Below are positions 57,750 to 64,000 of a DNA stretch of 64,000 bases, in pieces; position 1 is the first letter of the stretch; each line of letters begins with the position of its first letter. Under the pieces are notes generated by a model. That model had not been told where the DNA came from. It searched no databases and worked only from the letters and a program-made list of their open reading frames with translations. The stretch is taken from contig NZ_JAUSSM010000007.1 of assembly GCF_030812315.1 (NCBI RefSeq), positions 243,124-307,123 on the forward strand, given 5' to 3'. The stretch is from Arthrobacter oryzae (GTDB lineage: Bacteria; Actinomycetota; Actinomycetes; Actinomycetales; Micrococcaceae). The position numbers and the translations under genes were made by a program.

Positions 57750-59264
57750 CTACCGGATGGGAGTCGGGTTGGCCACCACGGGCGCGGCGCCGGTGTAGCC
57801 GTCACGTGCCTCGGCGATTTCGTGGATCCGTTTGCGGCAGGCGTACCAGCCGGCGACCATGAGGGCACAGGCGATGAGCGTGACCAGGAGGGTCAGGGGG
57901 GAGTCGATGAAGACCATCACCAGGACGCTCACGAGAAACAGGAGTGAGAGGTAGCCGGTGTAGGGGGCGCCGAACATCCGGAAGGACGGGCGCTTCAGCC
58001 AGCCCTTGTCTGCCCAGCGTTTGAGCTGCATCTGGCAGAGCACGATGGTGGCCCAGGTGACGATGATGCCCACGGAGGCGACGTTGAGGACGATCTCGAA
58101 GGCCTGGCCGGGGACGAGGTAGTTCAGCGGGACGCCGAGGAGGGAGACGCCGGCGGTGATGGCGATCCCGCCGTAGGGTACGCCGGCCTTGTTCATGCGC
58201 TGGGCGAACTGCGGGGCGGAGCCGGCCACGGACATGGACCGAAGGATGCGGCCGGTGGAGTAGAGGCCTGCGTTGAGGGAGGACAGTGCGGCGGTGAGGA
58301 CCACGAGGTTCATGATGACGTCCACACCCTGGATGCCGATGGAGCCGAAGAACGTCACGAAGGGGCTGACGCCTTTTTCGTAGGACGTGTAGGGCAGCAG
58401 CAGGGCCAAAAGGATGACGGAGCCGACGTAGAACACTGCAATGCGGAAGACCACTGAATTGATCGCCTTGGGCATGATCTCTTTGGGGTTTTCGGTTTCG
58501 CCGGCAGCAGTGCCGACCAGCTCGATCGAGGCGTAGGCGAACAGCACGCCCTGCATGAGGATGATCATGGGCAGGATGCCGTTGGGGAAGATCCCGCCGT
58601 TGTCGGTGATGAGGCTGAAGCCGACTTCCTGGCCGTCCACCGGGGTGCCGAAGATGACGAAGTACGTGCCGACGAGCAGGAACACGACGAGGGCGGCGAC
58701 CTTGATGATGGCGAACCAGAACTCCATCTCGCCGAAGACCTTGACTGAGACGAGGTTCAGGCCCAGCACGACTACGAGGGCGGTCAGGGCCCAGGCCCAT
58801 TGCGGGACGTCGGCCATCCAGGGGATGTAGTGGCCGAAGAAGTTCATGTAGAGCGCTGCGGCGGTGATGTCCACGATGGTGGTGGTGGCCCAGTTGAGCC
58901 AGTAAAACCAGCCCGAGACGAAGGCGGCCTTTTCGCCGAAGAACTCGCGGGCGTAGGAGACGAAGGAGCCGGAGGACGGGCGGTGCAGCACCAGTTCGCC
59001 CAGGGCCCGCAGGATCAGGAAAGCGAAGAAACCGCACACGGCGTAGGCAATGACCAGGGACGGGCCTGCGGCGTTGAGCCGGCCGCCGGCACCGAGGAAG
59101 AGGCCGGTACCGATCGCACCGCCGATCGCGATCATCTGGATCTGGCGCGGCTTCAGGCTCTTGTGGTAGCCCTTGTCCTCCGCATGGAGGAGTCTCTCAG
59201 AGGCGTGCGCGTGGCCGCCGTCAGCCTCGTACTGGCCAACCTCGTCATTGGGGTTGTTGGGCAT
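57750..59264 (-). CDS. APC superfamily amino acid permease (AAT family)
   Basis: 504-residue amino acid permease, 12 TM. N-terminal polar tail to residue about 35, then [25 protein letters not shown] (TM1 with G-x-I-G-T-G-L-F), [24 protein letters not shown]6 [20 protein letters not shown] (F-x-x-x-E-L-V-G), [20 protein letters not shown]. The pattern fits the AAT family (D-serine/alanine/glycine, GABA and aromatic permeases; closest to CycA/AnsP/GabP type). It is encoded between glutaminase and the TPP enzyme, so glutamine or a related amino acid is a reasonable substrate. GAAAGGATCACCC precedes the ATG. Confidence 0.9.
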   Translation of the reverse strand: MPNNPNDEVGQYEADGGHAHASERLLHAEDKGYHKSLKPRQIQMIAIGGAIGTGLFLGAGGRLNAAGPSLVIAYAVCGFFAFLILRALGELVLHRPSSGSFVSYAREFFGEKAAFVSGWFYWLNWATTTIVDITAAALYMNFFGHYIPWMADVPQWAWALTALVVVLGLNLVSVKVFGEMEFWFAIIKVAALVVFLLVGTYFVIFGTPVDGQEVGFSLITDNGGIFPNGILPMIILMQGVLFAYASIELVGTAAGETENPKEIMPKAINSVVFRIAVFYVGSVILLALLLPYTSYEKGVSPFVTFFGSIGIQGVDVIMNLVVLTAALSSLNAGLYSTGRILRSMSVAGSAPQFAQRMNKAGVPYGGIAITAGVSLLGVPLNYLVPGQAFEIVLNVASVGIIVTWATIVLCQMQLKRWADKGWLKRPSFRMFGAPYTGYLSLLFLVSVLVMVFIDSPLTLLVTLIACALMVAGWYACRKRIHEIAEARDGYTGAAPVVANPTPIR

Positions 59265-59328
59265 GGGTGATCCTTTCGACCGGTTGAAGATCTAGCTCAG
59301 GGTGGAACAGGAAAGTGCGGGGACCGGA

Positions 59329-60270
59329 TCAGAAAACGGACCATCCGGTGCGGTCGGACAGGTCAGCGAGGGCCGCCGAGCCCGCCAGGGAATTTCCCTT
59401 GGAGTCCAGCCGCGGGCTCCAGACGCAGATGGCGCACTCCCCGGGGACGATCACCAGGATTCCGCCGCCCACCCCGCTCTTTCCGGGAAGGCCGACGCGG
59501 TAGGCGAACTCACCGGCGGCGTCGTACATGCCGCAGGTGAGCATGATGGATCCGATGCGCTTGGCCTCGCTCCGGGGGACGACGGGGCCGTTTTCTCCGT
59601 GCCCGCCGCGGGCAAGGAACAGGCCGGCCTTCGCCACCTCGATGCAGCTCATCATGATGGAGCACTGCCTGACGTAGTTCTCCACCACGGCCTCGGCGGG
59701 CCGGTGCAGGTTGCCGAAGTTCTTCAGGAAGTGGGCCAGGGCCAGGTTGCGGCTGCTGTTGGCCAGCTCGTTCTGTGCTGCCACCTCATCGATGAAGGGT
59801 CCTTGGCCATTGGTCTGCCCCGCCTGGCCGCGGAGGAAATGCAGGACATGCCCTGCAGCGTCAGGGAACCTTTCCATCAGGTGGTCGGTCACCACCAATG
59901 CGCCGGAATTGATGAACGGGTTCCGGGGGATCCCGTGCTCCACTTCAAGCTGCACCAGGGAGTTGAACGCGGTTCCCGACGGTTCCCGGAGCACCCGGGA
60001 CCACAGCGTACCGGGGTCATCCGCGCTGAGGGCCATGGCCAGGGTGAAAACCTTGGAGATGCTCTGGATCGAGAAGGGCAGGCCGGCGTCGCCGGCGCTG
60101 AACACGTCCCCGGACGTTGTGGCCACCGCTATGCCGAAGCGGTCGAACGGCGGCGACGAGAGGTGGGGAATGCCTGCGGGCACCGAGCCTGCAACACTTC
60201 GGGGCCGGTGGCTGCGGACAATGTCAGCCAGGACCAGGCCCAAGGGCGGTGAATCGAGTGCTGTCATCAT
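59329..60270 (-). CDS. glsA: Glutaminase A
   Basis: 313-residue serine-dependent glutaminase that hydrolyses L-glutamine to glutamate and ammonia. Beta-lactamase-like fold: nucleophile in LPFSIQSISKVFTLAMA (S-x-x-K; Ser 70, Lys 73), then REPSGTAFNSLVQLEVEHGIPRNPFINSGALVV (NSGALV and the P-x-N-P-x-I-N-x-G-A), SEAKRIGSIMLTCGMYDAAGEFAYRVGLPGKSGVGGGI with the Tyr and the KSGVGGGI motif. Overlaps pucR by 4 bp (60267-60270), so coupled translation. Followed by the permease after 64 bp. Confidence 0.93.
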   Translation of the reverse strand: MMTALDSPPLGLVLADIVRSHRPRSVAGSVPAGIPHLSSPPFDRFGIAVATTSGDVFSAGDAGLPFSIQSISKVFTLAMALSADDPGTLWSRVLREPSGTAFNSLVQLEVEHGIPRNPFINSGALVVTDHLMERFPDAAGHVLHFLRGQAGQTNGQGPFIDEVAAQNELANSSRNLALAHFLKNFGNLHRPAEAVVENYVRQCSIMMSCIEVAKAGLFLARGGHGENGPVVPRSEAKRIGSIMLTCGMYDAAGEFAYRVGLPGKSGVGGGILVIVPGECAICVWSPRLDSKGNSLAGSAALADLSDRTGWSVF

Positions 60271-61865
60271 TTCTTGCCCAGGTGCTCCTTATGCGTGGCG
60301 GCCCACTCCTGGATGTGGAGCAGGGCGACCAATGAATCTCGGGGATTGCTGAAGTTCAGGCCCGTGACCCGGCTGATCTTGCTGATCCTGTAGTAGACGG
60401 TGTTCTTGTGCATCCTCATCCGCTGGGCGCATTCGGCCACATCCAGTGATGCCTCGAAGTAGGCCCGGAGGGTTCCGGCCAGTTCGCGGTCGTCGCGGAG
60501 GAGGGTCCAGAGGGTGCGATGGCGGAAGTCGGAGGCCGTGAAGTTCTCCACCGCCTCATGGAACAGGATGTCCACCTCGAAGTCGTCCACTGTGGCCACC
60601 GAAGCGGTCCCGGACCGCCGCATGGAGCCGAGCAGGGCCTCCGTCTTAGCGGTCACGGAGTGAATCGACAGGAGATCGGAGGCGACCGGCCCCACTGCCG
60701 CGAACGGACTGATGCCCAGATGTTTCCCGGCGTCCCGGACGATGGCTTCGGCGAGGCTCCGAAGACCGGCTTCGGCTTTGGCGGACTGCAGCCCCGGGAC
60801 GATCACGGCGGTGTCGCCGTTGAACTGCCCCACGATGGCAGATGGCTTGTAGGCCGCCGCATGGATGGACGCAAGGTTGGCGAGTTCCCCGTGTTTGAGG
60901 GCTGCGTCGTCTTCCTGCGCCCCGGCGGCGGACATTCCCAGCAGGATCAATGCCGACGGGCGGTCGGCGGGAATCTTCTCGCTGTGGGCACTCGCCGCGG
61001 CTTCCGCCGGGCCCGAAAGGATCCGCGCAATGCGGTCCTCGCGCATGTGCACGGACTGCTGGTTGCGGTAGCGGATCAGCTCGGCGGACACACGGGCGGC
61101 CGATCCGGTCAGGACATAGTCGACGTCCGCGCCGAAACCGTCCCCGGTTTCCTGCAGCCAGATGTATCCCATGATGCGCTCGCCGGCGAACAGGGTGATG
61201 GCGACGCGCTCCCTCAGCCCGTCCTGGGGCCGGGCCGGGACCCTGACAGGCAGTCGGGTCCGGTGCAGTTCGCGGTAGGCACCCAGGTCCTTCAGGAGGA
61301 GCTCGTATTTTCGCGGACCACGGCGTGCGAGGATCGATGCCTTGCGGAGCTCATCGATGTCGTTCGTGACCGTGGAGTAGGCCAGGACCTTGTTGGCGGC
61401 GTCCTCGATGACAACATGGCTCGATGTCAGGCGGGCCGTGGTCTGCGCGATGGCGAACAGGTCTTCTTCCAGCAGCGTCAGTACTTCGCTCTGGTAGCTC
61501 CGCGGCGTGATCCGGTCCTTGGCGATGGACAGGAGCCGGTCCCAGTCCGCGGCCGGGTCCACCAGGAGGAGGCCCGTTCCGGCTGCCCGGAGCAGCTCTT
61601 CGGCTTCCCCCAGTTCGCCCGGACTGCCTTTGACGGCGAGCACCAGGGGCGGGTTCTTCAGGAGGCGCCGCAGCGCCGGCAAAGCGGAGCGCCCGCGAAC
61701 CCCGATCAGCAGGACAAACGCGGCGCCGCCGTCGGAGGTCTCGTCGTCCGCGTCAACGATCAGAAAGCGTTCAATGGGGGATTCCGCACGGGACGGCCGG
61801 AGGATGAGGCTGGCGAAACCCAGGGGGAGATCCGACAGGATGTCGTCCACTGTAGCTGCGGCCAT
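60267..61865 (-). CDS. PucR family transcriptional regulator
   Basis: 532-residue regulator with an N-terminal PucR domain (VDDILSDLPLGFASLILRPS, VLAVKGSPGELGEAEELLRA), a central GGDEF/GAF-like region (LIRYRNQQSVHMREDRIARI, then a diverged GGDEF-related domain) and the C-terminal PucR HTH_30 (LAGTLRAYFEASLDVAECAQRMRMHKNTVYYRISKI) and NPRDSLVALLHIQEWA. PucR proteins activate nitrogen and purine catabolic genes. It overlaps glutaminase by 4 bp and heads the operon, so it likely activates it. Start MAAATVDD at 61865 is chosen: AAGGAAACCC is 4-12 bp upstream; the longer frame lacks homology. Confidence 0.88.
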   Translation of the reverse strand: MAAATVDDILSDLPLGFASLILRPSRAESPIERFLIVDADDETSDGGAAFVLLIGVRGRSALPALRRLLKNPPLVLAVKGSPGELGEAEELLRAAGTGLLLVDPAADWDRLLSIAKDRITPRSYQSEVLTLLEEDLFAIAQTTARLTSSHVVIEDAANKVLAYSTVTNDIDELRKASILARRGPRKYELLLKDLGAYRELHRTRLPVRVPARPQDGLRERVAITLFAGERIMGYIWLQETGDGFGADVDYVLTGSAARVSAELIRYRNQQSVHMREDRIARILSGPAEAAASAHSEKIPADRPSALILLGMSAAGAQEDDAALKHGELANLASIHAAAYKPSAIVGQFNGDTAVIVPGLQSAKAEAGLRSLAEAIVRDAGKHLGISPFAAVGPVASDLLSIHSVTAKTEALLGSMRRSGTASVATVDDFEVDILFHEAVENFTASDFRHRTLWTLLRDDRELAGTLRAYFEASLDVAECAQRMRMHKNTVYYRISKISRVTGLNFSNPRDSLVALLHIQEWAATHKEHLGKK

Positions 61866-62041
61866 GGGTTTCCTTCGGCATTGATACCCGTCCGGACGGC
61901 TCTGTCCGGTCACCCAATGCTATCTAGTGCATTCACCGGAAAATATGGATGCCGGACTAAATCCAGTGCTGGCTTTTAGGTCCCTGAACCAAGGTGGGGC
62001 GGGTGGGGAGCAGCGCGGGGGACTCCGGCGGTAAAAGCAAC
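61866..62041. other. pucR upstream region
   Basis: About 175 bp without a gene; it must hold the pucR operon promoter. No convincing -35/-10 pair can be chosen. Confidence 0.4.
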
Positions 62042-62075
62042 GCGGACGACGGCGGGAGGTCCCGCCGTCGTCCGC
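62042..62075. terminator. GC palindrome, copy 17 (62-kb copy)
   Basis: Perfect 16-bp arms (GCGGACGACGGCGGGA) around GG, with an AAGCAAC flank, 26 bp past the minus-strand HTH gene stop. Confidence 0.75.
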
Positions 62076-62100
62076 CTGCGTCGCAGCCAGAGTCGTGCTG

Positions 62101-62394
62101 CTAGGAGTCCGTCCCCGTTTTTCGAGCGGCCAGAGCGTAGAAGGGCGTGCAGCGGCCTCTCGCTTCGGGTGAAATGTTGGAACGGACGATCGAAGCGCTC
62201 TCGAGCGCTGCCAGGTGGTATCTGACGCAGTCCCGCGAGGTGGCGATGCCGCTGCTGATGTCAGCGACTTTGCTTGCGCCGTTGATCGCCAGGTAATTAA
62301 TGATTTGTGCTCTGATCGGTGTGCTTCGGGCCCTATTCGTCCGCTCAATGCGGTGTGCGTCCGTTGGGCTCTGGAGTTCAAAGTCAGCGGTCAT
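62101..62394 (-). CDS. Winged-helix (ArsR-like) DNA-binding protein
   Basis: 97-residue protein with a single winged HTH: STPIRAQIINYLAINGASKV, ISSGIATSRDCVRYHLAALE (recognition helix), SASIVRSNISPEARGRCTPF (wing). The N-terminal 25 residues are basic (HRIERTNRAR). The pattern is that of ArsR/MarR-like small regulators. It lies 39 bp after the dicarboxylate symporter stop on the same strand, so probably third gene of aspA-symporter-HTH, and may regulate it. Confidence 0.75.
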   Translation of the reverse strand: MTADFELQSPTDAHRIERTNRARSTPIRAQIINYLAINGASKVADISSGIATSRDCVRYHLAALESASIVRSNISPEARGRCTPFYALAARKTGTDS

Positions 62395-62433
62395 TGGCCA
62401 TGCCTTTCGTCCGGTGTGAGGGGATTCGCTCGG

Positions 62434-63753
62434 TCAGTGCATCGAAACGCGCTCAGGCGCCCTGCTGCCTTTGGTGACCTCAGTGACTTCGGTGTCCCGA
62501 ACGTCGTGGGGTGACCCTGCGTGCGTCTCTTCGAGGAGGGAAGCGGTCTTGTCGTGGTTCCGGCCGATGACCGCGGTGGCGATGGCATTCCCCAGGATGT
62601 TGGTGGCGGTGCGTCCCATGTCCAGGAGTTGGTCGATCACCAGCAGGACGCCGATCCCGGCGGCGGGGATACCGAAGGCAGGGACCACGGCGGCCACGAC
62701 CACGAGTGACCCGCGCGGCACGCCGGCCATGCCCTTGCTGCTGAGCAGGAGCATCGCGGTCATCGCGATCTGCTGGCCAAGGTCCATGTCGATGCCGTAG
62801 GCGTTGATGAGGAAGACTGACGCGAAGGTCATGTACATCATGGAACCGTCCACATTGAACGAGTACCCCAGGGGCAGCACGAAACCGGTGGTGCGCTTTT
62901 CGATGCCGAACCTGGTCAGGCCGTCAATGAGCTTGGGCAGGGCTGCCTCGCTGCTGGAGGTGGCGAAAGCGATGACCATGGGTTCACGCACGATGCGGAC
63001 CAGCCGGAAGGCTGCTTTTCCGAGGAAGGCGACCGCGACGGCGATCATGATGACCCAGAGCGCGGAGAGGGAAACATAGAAGCCGCCGATAAACGATGCG
63101 TAGGTGGCGAAAGCGTCCAGGCCCTGCGCGGTGAAGGCCGCTGCGATGCCGGCGAAAACGCCCACCGGCGCCGCCTTCATCACATATCCGGTGACCTTGA
63201 GCATGACGCCCATGAGTTCGTCGATCGCATCTGCAATGGACGAGCGGCCTTTCTTCCGGAGGTTCAGCAGTGCGATGCCAAAGAGAGCGCCGAACACAAG
63301 GATCTGCAGGGGGTTGTTCTCCGTCAGGGCCGCGAAGACGCTCGTGGGGATGATGTGGGTCATGAACTCCGCGTAATCGAGGGGCTTCGTCTCCATCCCG
63401 GCGTCGCCTCCCGGCATCAGGTTGAGCCCGTCACCGACGTTCAGTGCATGAGCCGTGATGAACCCGAAGGCGCCCACCAGGACGGAGGCGGACAGGAACC
63501 AGATCATCGAACGGCCAAAGAGCTTGCCCACGCCGGCGGACTTGGCCGCTCCTGCAATGCCGGAGACGAGTGTGGCAAAGATCAGTGGGGCAATGATCAT
63601 CTTGATGAGGTTCAGGAACATGTGCGTGACGGTGTCCAGCACGGACACCACGGATTCGCGGGTGGCGTCGGGCAGCAGCCAGTGGAACAGCAGGCCGCTG
63701 AGGATACCGAACACCAGCGCTGCCAGAATCCACATCGTTGATTTGTTTTTCAT
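62434..63753 (-). CDS. Dicarboxylate/amino acid:cation symporter (SDF family)
   Basis: 439-residue inner-membrane symporter of the DAACS (DctA/GltP) family. TM and loop signatures: MFLNLIKMIIAPLIFATLVSG, the re-entrant HP1/HP2 loops (FATSSSEAALPKLID, the S-S-S-E motif, and SSKGMAGVPRGSLVVVAAVV), the TM7 substrate/cation motif GYSFNVDGSMMYMTFASVFL (N-x-D-G), and the C-terminal LLVIDQLLDMGRTATNILGNAIA with D-x-x-R-T-x-x-N. It imports C4-dicarboxylates or aspartate/glutamate. AAGGAG lies 7 bp before ATG 63753. It follows the aspartate ammonia-lyase gene, which makes fumarate from aspartate. Confidence 0.93.
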   Translation of the reverse strand: MKNKSTMWILAALVFGILSGLLFHWLLPDATRESVVSVLDTVTHMFLNLIKMIIAPLIFATLVSGIAGAAKSAGVGKLFGRSMIWFLSASVLVGAFGFITAHALNVGDGLNLMPGGDAGMETKPLDYAEFMTHIIPTSVFAALTENNPLQILVFGALFGIALLNLRKKGRSSIADAIDELMGVMLKVTGYVMKAAPVGVFAGIAAAFTAQGLDAFATYASFIGGFYVSLSALWVIMIAVAVAFLGKAAFRLVRIVREPMVIAFATSSSEAALPKLIDGLTRFGIEKRTTGFVLPLGYSFNVDGSMMYMTFASVFLINAYGIDMDLGQQIAMTAMLLLSSKGMAGVPRGSLVVVAAVVPAFGIPAAGIGVLLVIDQLLDMGRTATNILGNAIATAVIGRNHDKTASLLEETHAGSPHDVRDTEVTEVTKGSRAPERVSMH

Positions 63754-63845
63754 GCTCACTCCTTGCGTAGAGGCCGGGCTGGTGGCCCGGTGTTGGAACG
63801 GTCCTCGTCATCGAGTGCCGTTTTCTCTGTGGTCAGTCGGGATTT

Positions 63846-63863
63846 GGGCACGACGGTGTGCCC
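63846..63863 (-). terminator. Weak hairpin after aspA
   Basis: GGGCAC and GTGCCC arms with a 6-nt loop, about 50 bp downstream of the minus-strand aspA stop. Weak; readthrough into the symporter gene is likely. Confidence 0.4.
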
Positions 63864-63911
63864 CTGCTCCCTGGTCGGATGGGGTAGAAGCTGTGCGGTT
63901 GGGAGGGGGTT

Positions 63912-64000
63912 TTACTTGCTCAGGTTGGCCAGGCGTTGGGGGCTGAGGAGTTCCTGGAGTTGTTCGGCGGTGAGGAGTTTGTGTTCGAGGACGAGTTCGG
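63912..64000 (-). CDS. aspA: Aspartate ammonia-lyase, C-terminal end (5' end outside window)
   Basis: The last 28 residues are seen: ELVLEHKLLTAEQLQELLSP then QRLANLSK and stop TAA. This is the C-terminal helix of the fumarase/aspartase family (the relatives end L-x-L-L-T-x-E-x-L-x-x-L-L-x-P). Its neighbour, an SDF-family symporter, supports aspartate ammonia-lyase over fumarase. The gene extends beyond 64000 on the minus strand, and the assignment rests on a short segment. Confidence 0.7.
   Translation of the reverse strand, partial: ELVLEHKLLTAEQLQELLSPQRLANLSK

Noticed and set aside
366..62075. GC palindromes as a CRISPR array or as attachment sites
   Set aside because: Copies are single, widely and irregularly spaced and always beside stop codons; no cas genes or integrase are present.
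1..64000. tRNA, rRNA or insertion-sequence genes
   Set aside because: I saw no cloverleaf with a GTTCRANYC arm, no rRNA motif and no transposase frame anywhere in the window.

Overview
The window is GC-rich, densely packed chromosomal DNA of a soil-type actinobacterium. The protein families (GPP34, DUF6221, DUF3100, MpaB-like, PucR with glutaminase, DUF2306, CsbD), the GTG/TTG starts, the leaderless-looking promoters and the recurrent GC hairpins after genes point to Micrococcaceae, most likely Arthrobacter or Pseudarthrobacter. The genus is an inference from gene content; no rRNA or tRNA is visible to anchor it.

Layout. 1-9.8 kb: small housekeeping and accessory genes (SDR tail, maltose acetyltransferase with a TetR regulator, two tandem GPP34 paralogues, VOC proteins, a secreted protein, DUF6221, CsbD) mixed with wrecked genes: an aldehyde dehydrogenase tail, a P-loop kinase with an internal deletion, and an EamA permease and LysR regulator joined head to head with both N-termini lost. 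9.8-13.3 kb: GntR regulator with visible operators, MHS-type permease, DUF1445 hydro-lyase and a small ORF, translationally coupled. 15.2-22.7 kb: a divergent catabolic locus (RidA, IclR, PfkB-type kinase on one strand; a DSD1-like PLP dehydratase, D-aminoacylase-like deacylase, KDPG aldolase and GntP permease on the other). Its enzymes fit, step by step, the degradation of N-acyl-D-glucosaminate to pyruvate and glyceraldehyde 3-phosphate. 23.2-30.2 kb: FetB-like permease, then an RpiR-controlled operon (dehydrogenase, aldehyde dehydrogenase, M20 amidohydrolase, DUF3100 permease). 30.2-34.8 kb: NYN protein, then more decay, including a TetR without its DNA-binding domain next to an intact palindromic operator.

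34.8-43.3 kb: an iron-box-preceded pair (penicillin-acylase-like protein and IucB-like acetyltransferase) suggesting siderophore chemistry, a NUDIX hydrolase, an MpaB-like protein, DUF817, an ExaC-type aldehyde dehydrogenase and an adenylate kinase. 43.3-48.9 kb: HAD phosphatase, AsnC regulator, aldehyde dehydrogenase, homoserine dehydrogenase and a divergent amino-acid permease, which could form a homoserine-to-aspartate route. 49-53.4 kb: two IclR regulators, a cyclase-type hydrolase and a flavin monooxygenase. 53.4-55.7 kb: ArsR with SRPBCC pair and DUF2306, each with a well-formed promoter and operator. 55.7-61.9 kb: PucR, glutaminase, permease, small Cys-rich peptide and TPP enzyme, apparently one operon. 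62.1-64 kb: aspartate ammonia-lyase tail, dicarboxylate/aspartate symporter and a winged-helix protein.

A 24-48 bp GC palindrome (core GACGGCGGGA-NN-TCCCGCCGTC) occurs 16 times, nearly always just after a stop codon and often preceded by an AACGCAAGCGG-like flank. It probably acts as terminator, but its conserved flank and its position at a truncated gene make it look like a REP-type element.
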